DNA of 64,000 nucleotides, from positions 17,120,062-17,184,061 of the forward strand of contig CM055611.1 in the NCBI GenBank assembly GCA_029379385.1, read 5' to 3'. Within the stretch, counting starts at the first letter, position 1; the number at the start of each line of letters is the position of its first letter. Shown here in pieces: positions 1-11,800 of the stretch. The stretch comes from Quillaja saponaria. Its lineage: Eukaryota; Streptophyta; Magnoliopsida; Fabales; Quillajaceae. The translations under genes and the position numbers were made by a program. The notes below the pieces were generated by a model that searched no databases, was not told the origin of the DNA, and saw only the letters and a list, made by a program, of their open reading frames with translations.

Positions 1-279
1 GAAAATCTTGTTGTGTCTCTTTCCAGCAATGCTTTTTTTAATTTTCTAGCAAGAATATTATTTACAAATACTATTCAAGGGTACCGTTGCTATAGCTTTT
101 TTTTTCACATCGAATCGAGGCTGCATAAATGTACTAGTTGATGTTTGTCAAACGAATTGAAGCTTGAACTATCGCTCCTTATGTTGTTGTAAGTGAGGGA
201 GAGTTTTGAGATTGTCAATTTAGTTTTACTTGTAAAAAGCTTGGAACATATTACCTATATGCTCCAGCTTGAAGGAGAG

Positions 280-505
280 CGTTGGAATAGTAAATAATTT
301 TTAGCCTTAATTTCCTTGACTATTTTCTTAATTAGCTCTTTTGATTATAAGCTTGTTAATTTCTTGATTATAGCCTTGATTGGCTTTTAGATTGTAGCTT
401 GTAATAGTTATTTTACACTATAAATATATATTTATTGTGTGAGAAATAATCACTCAATTCACCCACAATTTGTTGGGTTTCTTTCTTTCTCTCTAAAGTT
501 TTACA
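280..505 (+). repeat. LTR, first copy
   Basis: A 226-bp LTR that begins CGTTGG, where its partner begins TGTTAG, and ends TTTTACA. It carries a TATA-like ACTATAAATATAT stretch. The PBS-like TGATATCAAAAC follows immediately. Its pairing with 1126-1364 is clear by eye along the full length, with scattered substitutions and small indels, so insertion is not recent. Confidence 0.7.
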
Positions 506-1125
506 TGATATCAAAACGGGTTTGATCTAAACCCAAGTCTAATCTTGAGGCTGCTACCCCTCATTAGCAGCAGCCCCAACCTCAACTCTATCATTTTCTC
601 ATTTTTTTTCTCTAGCCATGGTTATTTATTTTCTCATTCTAGTTATTTTCTCTTAACTAGTTATTTCTTCACTCTTTTCTCTATCCTTAGTTATCTATTT
701 CATTTAATGGATAGCTCAACCCCTCTCATTTTCTTCAAGCCTCTTTTGTTATAGGATTTGATGGCTCAAAGAGTTTCACAGCTCAAATATACTCATGTGA
801 ATTATCCCGATGTGTCTCTTTCCAGCGATGTTGCTTTTATTTTTCTGGAAAATCTCGTTGTCTCTTTCCAGCGATGTTTCTTTTATTTTTCTAGCAAGAA
901 TATTATTCACAAGTACTATTCAAGGGTACCGTTGCTATAGCCTTTTTTTTTCACATCGAATCAAGATTGCATGAATGTACTAGTTGATGTTTGTCAAACA
1001 GATTAAAGCTTGAACTATCGCTCCTTATGTTATTGTAAGTGAGGAAGAGTTTTGAGATTGTCAATTGGGTTTTACTTGTAACAAGCTTGGAACATATTAC
1101 CTATATGCCCCAGCTTGAGAGGGAG

Positions 1126-1364
1126 TGTTAGAAATAGTGAATAGTTTTCAGCATTAATTTCCTTGATTAGCTCCTTGACTATTTCCTTAATTAGCTCTTT
1201 TGATTATAAGCTTGTTAGTTTCTTGAATATAGCCTTGATTGACTCTTAGATTCTAGCTTGTAATAGTTATTTTACACTATAAATATATGTTCATTATGTG
1301 AGGAATACTCACTCAATTCAACCACAATTCTCTTAGGTTCTCTCTTTTTCTCTCAAGTTTTACA
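1126..1364 (+). repeat. LTR, second copy
   Basis: A 239-bp LTR starting TGTTAGAAATAG after the polypurine tract and ending GTTTTACA. It is slightly longer than the first LTR because of an extra CCTTGATTAGCT-like segment. No internal region follows, so this is the right end of the composite element. Confidence 0.7.
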
Positions 1365-3693
1365 TAGCATGTGAATACTCTTAGTAAAAAGCAACATATA
1401 GACAAGCATGTGAAGTGTGAATCAAAACACCATAGAGACGCCAAAGAAAATATTATTTCCCAAATCCCAATAGAGATCTGATGATAAATATGATCCTTAA
1501 GTAGCAATCATGCCCATCCAAATACACCAGACTCTACAAAGATAGAGGATCCCCAAAGAATCTTTCCTTCTTTCCTACTCCCAGAACCCTAAAATTAATC
1601 AACAACAAATCCTCAAGCTCCAAGGGAAAAAGTCATGACGTAAACTTCTGGTGAACTAAACCAACTTTTTGATCCACAAAAAGGTCCATGTTGTCAATAC
1701 ACAGTGACCTTGGAGGTTAGAGTAAAGTCTGATACCAACACCTGCCATTGAGAAGACCAGCCTTTCTTTGGTGCTCATGGCCCATGTGTAGGCAACAAAT
1801 CAGTTAGGCAAGCAACTATGACATGCATATAGCTTACAGTTATCTCAGAACCCCTTTTTCTCTTCTTTTTTCTATCCTAGAAGCTGATTGCGAATTGAGT
1901 ATAATCAAACATCATATGTTATCCAAATGCTATATTATAAACGAAAAAAAAAAGATGTATACCACAGTTGCAGGAAACGTATTAAAGCAGTACAGTCAAG
2001 TGCTTCGTTCAGAAAAAAAGTAGATTGGGAAGTGCCAACTACTAAACAAGTAACTAAAATCGAACTACATACCTCATACAACTAGAAGAGCCACATCCAC
2101 TCATTACTAAGACTAAACATGATTACCAAACAGATAAAAAGAACCGAGAGACGGGTCCACATTCATGGAAATAAATCACATGTTCTCCCTATCATGCTAG
2201 TGAAAACCGCTAACTACATACCCCAATAAACATCAAGAATGCATACTCAATCTGCTAAATAGGAAAATCCACTACTGTAACAGAATAAAGGGTTTAGAAT
2301 AAACTACTTGAGTACACTTGTACTTACAGTATATATAGGCATGTCGAATTGACATGCACACGATGTCACCTTCCACCAAACAGAGGAAAACTCTCGTAGG
2401 AGAACATTTGAACGCAGTCTACCAAAAACAGAAACCATATCAGAAGATTTTTTATAAACCAAATCCATTGAGTAGAGGGAAGTAATCAACTCAAATTTTA
2501 GAGTTAACTGCTTCCTTTATGAGCTCCTTTTGTTGTTGCACGAAAGGAAGGAAGGAAGGAAGCAAGTGAACTTACATTCCAAGTCACATTGACTGTGTCA
2601 TGAGATGATTCACTGAGGTTCAAAAGCATCCTTTGATGACATCATCCCTCATAAAGTTTCACTGAATATTCACTAAGCAGGTTGCACCGAAGTTCTAGAG
2701 TCTACAATACGAAAACTTTGTATCACTAGCCAAAGCAAAATTCACTCAGGAGGGGTAGAAATATTATACTAGTTTACCCAAAATTTACTTTCAGGAAAGA
2801 TAATTTCACAGAAGGAACTATTCTCTCATAAAGGTTTCCAAAATCAATCCTCACGGCCTGTTAGTAATAAGAATAACATGGTTCAAGGTTTTAACATAAT
2901 TGTGTTGGACCTGAGCTGCTTATTTTAGATCTGCACTCAGAATTTCCATCAGCAACCATCAGTGTGATGATGGCCATTTAAGATGGAGTTTTTCCAATAC
3001 AAGCATTCCACAACCCGGACATCTGATGACCATACTTCCTTGTAGTGTCCCAATAGGGTCAAATCTGCAGTCATTTAAAAAATAAAAATAAAAAAGGTAA
3101 AAATACTTAATATTTAATAAAATTGGACTCATCCAATTACTCAAAATGACAAAAGGTGAGGACAATCAAGGCAGAAAGGTTTTTCTGATGGTTCTGTAAG
3201 AGGCGTGCAAACAAAAAAAAAACAAAAAAAAGGCTCCAAGATAGTCACTTTCTCTTCCTTGACTATCACATAATCACTAAGATCCTTACGATGTATGTGC
3301 AATATCCAATAAAACTGGGGTACCTAAAAGTTGAGGTGCCCATGAATATAAGACTCAAGTCAAAAGACTGAAATCCAAGTCATTTATAGACAAGGTTCAA
3401 AAATTCGTGTCGAGACGTGCAAAACATTTCCATTTCTATGCAACCCGAAACAAAACTCACTTACAAAAACATAACCATGATTTTTCGGTCAAAACATGGT
3501 TGTTTTAACCGTTTTCACAAAAAACGGGTTGACACAAACAAAACATTTTTACAATTTGAAAATCTAAAATTCTAGCTCTAACTCTCTTTATATTTTAGAT
3601 TTCAATTGTTTTTCTTTTTTTTAATATTATATGATGCAGTCAGATGATATAACTTAGGGAGTATAATTCTTTTTATAATTTCACGCAAGTTAG
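1365..3693. other. Stretch without a supported gene
   Basis: I see no protein I recognise. On the minus strand there are a few exon-like pieces: an open segment at about 2945-3064 after a CTGCAG acceptor-like site, strong GTAAGT donor-like sites near 2325-2331 and 2565-2572, and a short open stretch near 1660-1790. They do not join in one frame, because stop codons occur in every frame upstream of the middle piece. The area may be a decayed gene 3' of the nucleotidyltransferase gene, or chance. A GGAA microsatellite lies near 2545-2562. Confidence 0.4.
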
Positions 3694-3702
3694 GTCTCTT
3701 AG
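3694..3702. repeat. Target-site duplication, left
   Basis: GTCTCTTAG, identical to 4880-4888. Nine bases is the usual target duplication of Mutator-like elements. Confidence 0.75.
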
Positions 3703-4879
3703 CTATGAAGCACGGATACGGAAACGAGAATCCGATACGATACGTATCCGACACGGGAATACACCAATTTCTTAAAAACAAGGATACGATACGTTAAGAA
3801 TACGTTTAATTAAATAATTTTAAATTAAATTATATATATATAATTTATAACATGAAGTGGTAATTCATAACATACAATTATCTAAAAAGCATAAATTGAG
3901 CAAATTCATCATATAGTAGTTATCAAACAAGTACAATTCATAACATACTGGTCCAACAAATATAATTCATTACATTAAATTTTTCTCTAATTAAAATTAA
4001 AATAAAATCCAAAAAAAAAAAAAAAAAGAATCAAAAAAACTTATACAACAGTAATGGATTCAATGCAAAACTCCATCATATATTCTCACAAATGCAAACT
4101 TTCTAAAAGCTTATACAAAAGCAAAAAAGGAAACAAACATAGACTAGAACACAAGGAGAATAACTTCATAAGCTCATATGGAATAAAAGAAACAATAAAC
4201 AATGCACATCAATTCTCATAAACCTTAAAAGAGCTAACAACAGCAAACTTCGGAGCCAACAACACACAGATTTTGGATCAGTGCCAATGAGAAGTCCATA
4301 ACACTATTTTTCAGACAAAGAGTAGGGGAAGTGAGAGAGGGAGATAAAAGTGGAGGATTACTCACTAGGAAGGAAGCTTTGGAGGCCTCAACAGTGATTG
4401 TTGTGAATTGGACTGTCACAGGCTATGGAGAAGATGAATAACCTGAGAATTTTGAAGCTTCGAATAGCAATGAAGATGAAGAACAGTTTGAAAATCAGAA
4501 GAAGCTTCAAACCCAAGAACGGCGAATCAAAAGCTGCTTCAACGATCCTAATCCGGTGAATTGACAATTGTTAATGGAGAACAGAAGTCACAAAGGATAG
4601 GAATTCATGAAGAAAAGAAGTAAAAATGAACAAAATGCAATGTTTTGGTGTCAGCCAAAAACATGGCGCGGTATCCGAGCCGTGTCCCGCAGTATCCAAG
4701 CCGTTTCTAGGCGTATCCGAGCCGTGTCAAGCCGTATCTGAGCCGTATCTAATTTTTTTTTTTTTAAAGTAATTATGGATACGAATTTGATACGTATCCC
4801 AGCGTATCGGGGCCGTATCCGTGTCAGATACGTACTCGACACGGATACGACCCCCAATCTGAAGTATCGGTGCTTTAGA
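3703..4879. mobile_element. Mutator-type non-autonomous element (MULE-MITE)
   Basis: A 1177-bp element bounded by a perfect 9-bp direct repeat. The ends are inverted: the left end reads CTATGAAGCACGGATAC and the complement of the right end reads TCTAAAGCACCGATAC. Both ends continue into GATACG/CGTATC-rich subterminal sequence. Near the right end, about 4668-4750 holds at least four short repeats of the form GTATCCGAGCCGT at about 20-bp spacing. No transposase is encoded and the interior is AT-rich. Mutator-like elements typically make 9-bp target duplications, so MULE is the best class, although the inverted repeats are short and diverged. Confidence 0.7.
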
Positions 4880-4888
4880 GTCTCTTAG
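4880..4888. repeat. Target-site duplication, right
   Basis: GTCTCTTAG, an exact match to 3694-3702 on the other side of the Mutator-type element. Confidence 0.75.
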
Positions 4889-5814
4889 TCTTTTATTTAT
4901 ACAAATATTTTGTATTAATTTAGTTTAACTTAGTAATGAATAATTTTAAATTTTCGGGTCATATATATCAATTTCATTTTAGATAATTTTAATATTCTGG
5001 ATATGCCTCTACTAGATACTCCACAGCTAGTTGGATATGATTATAATTTGATATTTTTATTCAATTTGCATGTCTATGTCAAGAATTTCACTTTGAAATA
5101 TATTATATAGTATTCTTTATACTAAATTAATCATTTTGGATACTTACAATTACTATGAATCTACGATATGTGTTATATTATATGTTTCCATACATTTCCA
5201 AAAAAAAAATTAGCATTTCCATGCGTTTTTTCCCGAATTGTTTCTGTTTCCGAACTTATCAAAATGAATTTTAGTTCTTTGTTCATAGTATCATGAAATC
5301 TTTCTTCTTTTCCTTAGAAATAAGACTGAAATCCAAGTCATTCATAGCATCATGAAATCTTTTGATTATACTTCTAAAACCAAAAACAGTTTACCAAGGA
5401 CCTTGTGGTAATTGCAGCATTGAAATTAGGCTAAATTATACTTTTTGTCCCTAATCGAAAAGTCAATTTGGGTCCTCATAGTTAAAAAAAATTAAATTGA
5501 GTAAATATAGTTTTAAAAGTGAAACACTTTAGTCCCTGTCATCACATTCCGTCATCATTTTTGGAAACAATATTCTCAGAAGGACACACAAATCAAAATG
5601 AGTGAGCAATTTATTAGACAGGAATTACAAATGACAAACAAACAAATCAAACTTCCAGAGTGCTTAACTTCAATTATCACTGTTTTGTCGTCATCCTTTT
5701 TTTCAAATTCAAGTAATATGACACTGTAAGTCTAAAATTTGTTATTAAAGCAACATTATCAGTGACTCGAAGAGTACCTGTCAGACAAACAAATTCGTCG
5801 CATGGTAATAATCT
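4889..5814. other. 3' flank of the nucleotidyltransferase gene
   Basis: AT-rich with no coding signal. About 5430-5570 has the look of a dispersed plant repeat (CTAAATTATACTTTTTGTCC, then a GGTCC and AGTCCC pattern), also seen in diverged form near 38320-38490. The bases just below 5815 should be the 3' UTR of the minus-strand gene. Confidence 0.4.
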
Positions 5815-8800
5815 CTATAACAGATCAATATTCGGGATGATTTTTGGAAGCAGCCTATAAGGTGGCCTTGAACATGACTCACCGTCACCGTTTAGGAATT
5901 GGAGCTCATGCTCAAGAATAGAATAAGCTTCTGCAAATGCCTGCATCAGTATTCTTAAATGAGAAACATTATCACAAGCATCCAATTTCATTAAAGCACA
6001 GTTCTTAGATATACTTCAAATCAAGCATTGGAGAGATGATCCCAGAACTACTAGTTCACTGAGTAGAAATTTCTGCTAGAAGTGGATGAACGAATGTATG
6101 GATAAGCAGCATAAGTGAATTTTGATATGAATTTTACTTCAATACCCTTTGCCATCAATTTCATGCTAAGTGGTAAACAATTCGCTAGCCAAGTCATCAA
6201 GTTATGGCTTTTGATATTGATGATGGTTGTGGGAAGGGGGATTTCTAATCAGGAACTCCCACCAGGTGCCACTAGATCATTGGGTCATAGGCCTAAGTTA
6301 TGGTTTCAACTTCTAAAGTTGGAAAGTCATAGATCTAGTTTTTATAGCACATAACATTTAGTACGAAATTTCCAGCCGTTACCCAATATACCAGAGATAG
6401 AGCTTTACTTCCCAGACCACTAATACTTAACTGTAATGGGAATGGGGGGAGCGCTTGAAAAATGTAGCTTCAGCATTTATTGAAGTCAAACATTTTGTCA
6501 TGCCTTTTAATCATCATGTCATGACAAAAACTAATTTTCATAAACACGGTTTAACTGCATCTTTACCTTAATGCATTGATGTATCCGGAAGCAATTTCTT
6601 CCCACATTGTTTGATGGAAAAAGAGGATCATCAATGTGTACTGGATCAATGCTGCAACATCAAGTACTGGATAGTGAATACACAATGAAGGGGGAGAAAG
6701 TTAAAGGAATCACATGCCATAGACAGATTCCAACATGATAGCATCACGCTAGTATTATTACCTACAACCTCTTTCCCTATTTACATATACTCCACTTCCC
6801 TGCACTGAAACTCGCATTTGGCGAGGATCAAACACATTCCTGAAATATCAGGAAGTTAATATGGGGTATTGACCAAAATATATATGATAGAACAATAGCT
6901 GCGTCATGGTACAAGATCAGTTCTGATAGCCATTGCAGTCAATGAGAAGGATAGAATAACTATTAGTATTTGACTTACCCAAAGAAGTACAGAAAATCCA
7001 TCAGAAGGCTTCCAAAATTCTGCAAAGAAAAGAAAAAGGGTAACAGTTAAAGAAAATTATTTAAGTAGAAGAAAAAGCAAAAAAATTTCAGAGAAATTTA
7101 TCAGTTCATCTAATCAACCTTTCAGTATTTCTTGCAATTTTAACAAACTAGTTTCTGGATAACAAGTAACAAACCCTGCAAACTAGAGTCATACATTATA
7201 TTACAGTATGTCATGAAATCTTAATTCTGATTGAACATGCTCTGGTTAGGCTGGAAATCCAAATGAGCTAAGACTGGTAATTTGTATTTGAGTTCAACAA
7301 TGTTTTCCTTTGTAGAAATAGTGGTGAGATGTTAACTGAGCAAGATACAGGGCCAAATATGTTTGAAGGTCCTTTATCGTATCATGGATACACAACAAGT
7401 GAAGCTTCTCCCCTAGAAATTTCAGCATCAGCTTCAGGCACCATGCCAGTCAGCATGTAGATCAAAGGCATAAAGATTGTTTTTCAATCATTAATCACAT
7501 TGCCTATGTTGGTTGTTAATTCACAGTTCACATCCTTTGAGAACGGCTGTTAGCTTAAGAACTTACTACGCATATAGCACCTTGTTTAGTAAGTATAAAA
7601 TCCATTTCAGCCCCCCCACCAATAAACATGATTGAAATTCTCCAACCAGCATATTTTCCTTGAGAAGGGACCAACCATCCATTAAGTCAGTTCCTAAGTT
7701 CGCCATGTTTAATAATGCTTCACCATAATCTCTGTTATACTGTCATATTAGTCAAAAAAGATAACTAGCATTGACATTGTATGAGTAGAACTAAATTGCT
7801 CGATCGCCAAAAAAAAAAAAAAAAAAATCCCCAAGACCCAATCATATAAGAAGGGGGAGAAAATATAAATGATCTAGCTATACTTGGTTGTTAGGCCGTC
7901 CAAGATGATGCTCATGCTGAAGAAAACGTATTATTAGCAAGACCTGCAGATGGAGAAAGAGTAACAAGATTAGCAGATACATATCACCTTCATATCGAAA
8001 AAGAAAATTAAAACTCAGAAATAAACCCCCCCCCCCCCCCCCAAACTCCAGAGTAAAAAAGTAGCTCCTGTAAACCATGAAAGAATAGTTTGCGGGAGTT
8101 GACACAATAAGACAAGGCAAAGAAAAGTTCACAAATAAAATAAGTTTGATTACTAAATGAAAAATGCAAAACTTAGACTAGAGAAGGAAAAAAGAAAAAT
8201 CATAAGTGTTCATAGTTGTCGAAAAGAGAAGGTAAATAAAGCCACACTGTAATATGGTGCTTCACTATTAATCCAATTCTAAAGATCCTTATATCCAAAA
8301 GCTCTGGGGACCTACGTCATTAACATGTGTAACAGAGTACATCAAGAATAGAAGCTTGAAAGGAGGTAAACTACAAGAGCTCATTGAAACTAATAGCATA
8401 TGTTTCACTAATTTATACCTATTTTGACTGATCTTGATTTGGCATGTAACTACACATTTCAGATTTCCATTGCTCTTTTTGGGTGGGGGAGGGGGTAGGA
8501 GAGTTTTGCTCAAGGTATAATAATCAACACTCAACCATGAAGATTGATAATCCAAAATGCGAGTAATTCCAAAGATTATATAATAAGTTAACTCAATGTA
8601 AAAACCTCCAACTACAAGCTTGAGCTTTTAGATTATGTGATAATTTATCAATGATGTTGTGTTAAAAAAACAAAACAACCAATTAATTAGTTTAATAATT
8701 TAAGTATTTGTTCATTATCAAAAAAAAAAAAAAATGGAAGTATTTGTATTTTCTAGGAGCCTTATTGTTTTCTACATTTTGATTAAATAAGCAGCTTTCA

Positions 8801-11800
8801 ACTTTAGAAGACCTAGTTATTTGACATTATTTTAATAAGCTTCATATTCATTTACAAAATGACCCAATTATAGTAGGAAGATGTCTTGAAGAATCTTTGT
8901 AAGCTTCATTTTCCAAAGGAATCTAACTTTTGGCAAAATAGACAACTGTTTTGAGTGTTGAGGAACAATTACCTAGAAGCTAGAACTCTCCCACGCTCCC
9001 CAATATTCATTCCTTTTTAGCCATGATGCCCATTAGTACCTCCATAGTCATATAGGTTCTTCATCCTCTTGGCTTCTTTCTAGCCTCAAATACCAATCCA
9101 TCAACCTTCCTTCTTTTCTTTTCTTTTTTCCCTTTCCAGACATGTTTTACGAATTATCTGTAAAAGCATTGTGTATACTGATTACTGAGGCACAATTGCC
9201 TAAAAGCTAAAACTGTCTAACCAGTTGTAAAACTTTTTACTTTTCTGGAAATTACAGTTGATCGGCACTATCCATACCTCTTCAGTGAGTTTCCCACCTC
9301 AACTGGCTGCTTCTTAGTTGCACAAACCACGGGTGCAGGCATGGGTGCGGGCATGGTCAGGAAAGTGGGGAAGCTTAGAAGATCCTAACTTAGGAGCACT
9401 TAGGGAGCATTGATATACATTATATAAAATATATATATATTATAATATATATAATTTATATTATTAAGATAACTATACTAATTTCAATAAGTATAAATTC
9501 TTAATTTTAAGATTTTAGTTAATCTTTTTAGATAAGATAAGCAACTTTTTTTCTTTTTCTTTTTTTCTTTTTTTATAAATAAAATTAAAGGACTTTTTGT
9601 TTAGGCTAATATGAAATGTGGTAGCTTAGAGATAACTAAACCCAAAGCCCACAAACAAAAAGGAAAAGAAAAGAAATAATTTTGGTCCAACTAAAGCCTA
9701 TGTCCACAAACAAAAAATAAAACTCAACTCAACTAAGCATTAAATCCCAAACTAATAAAAATCAACTATATGAATCCTTTCCTCCGTACGCATCGGCACC
9801 ATTTTCAATAATATTTAGAGCAATCATGTCATTCACAATGACTGTCCCATGTAAGTTTCGGTATCCCACTACCATATCTAACGCCTACAACTTGCACCAA
9901 GTCACATTTCCTAACTACGGCATACATTGGCCGACATTGAAAATAGACGCCATTGGATATGTCCAAACCAACATAAACGATTCTCCCTCATTTTCTCTTC
10001 AAAGGGTGCTACCTCAACCTTCTTACAAATCTCCTCATTTCGTATTCTATTATTTTTTATATGTCCAATCATCATCTCAACATTTCAGTTACCCGTATCT
10101 TATGGGAGTATTGTTTCTTAACTACCCAACATTTGGAACCATACAACATAATCAATCTCACTGCCGTCCTATAGAATTTTCCTTTCAACCTATTCTATAT
10201 TTTAAGATCGCATAAAACTCTCAAAGCACTTTACCACTTCATCCACCCTGCTTTAATTTTATCGTTCACATCATGCTCAATTGCACCATATTTTTGTATA
10301 AATGAAGCTAAATACTTAAACACATCCCTTATATGGATTGCCTGACCATCCAAAGTTATTTCAGTTGAGCCTCCTCTAGTGTGACAAAAATCGCACACCA
10401 TATACTCAGTTTTCGCCCAACTCAACCTAAGACCTTTAGATCCTAACGCATCCCTCCATACTTCTAGTTTAAAATTTAAACATTCTCTAACTTCGTCTAC
10501 CAACGCGATATTATCGGTAAACAGCATGCACCATGAAGCCCTATCCTGAATAGCATAAGTAAGTTTGTCCATAATAAAAACAAATAGGTACAGCTTAAGG
10601 ATGAACCATAATGGACACCTATTGTGATTGAAAACTCTCCAGTCATACCATCTACTATCTACACCCTATTCATTACTCCCACATACATAACCTTTATAAT
10701 AGAAAATAAAACAAGAAACATTAATTTATTGTTCAACTAAATGAACAATGCGTCCAAAGTCTTCTCGCCAGCAAGACCTTGGCAAGCAAGCTTAGCCAAC
10801 TTTTCTGCACAGCAAACATAGATGACACTTCCAATCTTCGAAACAGTTTGATTTTGTGCTGATTTTCTCTCTGTTTTGCACGGAATTTTCAGATCTTTCA
10901 CCGAACGATCCTTTGATGGAATGTGTTTCCATCTTGATTGGATCGTGTTCCCGTATTGATTGGATCACCATGAGAATACGCTTCAAAGTCCGAAGTGCAG
11001 AACCACGCTTCTAGAGTGGATTCACCAACCATAGAGGGCGGTTCCTGCAACTAGTGTCCGATATTCTCTCAATCTTTCTTCTCTTTCTGTTGTCAAATAT
11101 GTGCTTCCCATACTAATTTTGTATAACCCACTAGTCATCAATTATTATTTCAGTTGAATTCTTAAAATCACATATCTCCTACAATCAAGACAATTCTGCC
11201 AACAGCAACAAGGCTTAATCCCAAATCATTTGGCTGAAAGAACTTAAAACAAGTGGAGTTTATCAAGACAATTCTGCGAAAGCTGTTTTATTCAAATCCA
11301 ACTATTGACTCTCAATATTCCCAATGCACATCAAACATAGAAACATAGACCACAGCTGTTCCAAATTATAAGCTTAAACCCAGGACTTCAAAACTTACCA
11401 CCAGAGCAGAAACTATGGGCGGGATACCTATTATATCCTATGTCAATTCCTCAGCCTGGATTGAAAAGGAACTCTTGAAAAAAAAAAATTCCAGCCTTAG
11501 TCCAAAAAAGATAATAAAATTCCCCCAAGCATAATAAAACTTGCTAAACATGATTATGCGGCTACAAAGTCCCAAATTTACCTCTGCATTTAGAAATCTC
11601 AGACTGCAGAAGCATCACTATATCCCTCCCATCAAAGATCATTAACAGAACTAAAAAAAAAAGGCAGATTTGTCTTTATAATATTGTTGACATGTTTGCT
11701 CAATCTCCCCAAACAACACTACAGAAACTATTTCAGAATTTACTTTGATCTACTGTAAATCTGTAACTACAAAAAAATATTAATTGCATTTGATATTACA

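Larger units (their letters stand above)
1..1364 (+). mobile_element. Copia-type LTR retroelement remnant, tandem copies sharing an LTR
   Basis: Bases 1-505 and 847-1364 are diverged copies of one sequence: the 3' interior of an element followed by a short LTR. A purine-rich tract (GAGAGGGAG) lies just before the second LTR, and a degenerate initiator-Met tRNA primer site (TGATATCAAAAC) follows the first LTR, so the element reads rightward. Only about 620 bases separate the LTRs, too little for gag-pol, and no long reading frame survives. The order interior-LTR-short interior-LTR suggests unequal recombination between elements. Assignment to Copia rests on the TG...ACA LTR shape, primer site and LTR size. 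The left end lies outside the window. Confidence 0.7.

Noticed and set aside
545..940. Short plus-strand frames between the two LTRs
   Set aside because: They lie in the degraded Copia interior and show no gag or pol motif long enough to call a protein.
4234..4857. Two short minus-strand frames inside the 3.7-4.9-kb element
   Set aside because: No similarity to a transposase. One is a translation of the GTATCC-type subterminal repeats.
9826..10215. 129-codon plus-strand open frame
   Set aside because: It is antisense to the decayed LINE reverse-transcriptase 3' part, which explains both its openness and its composition.
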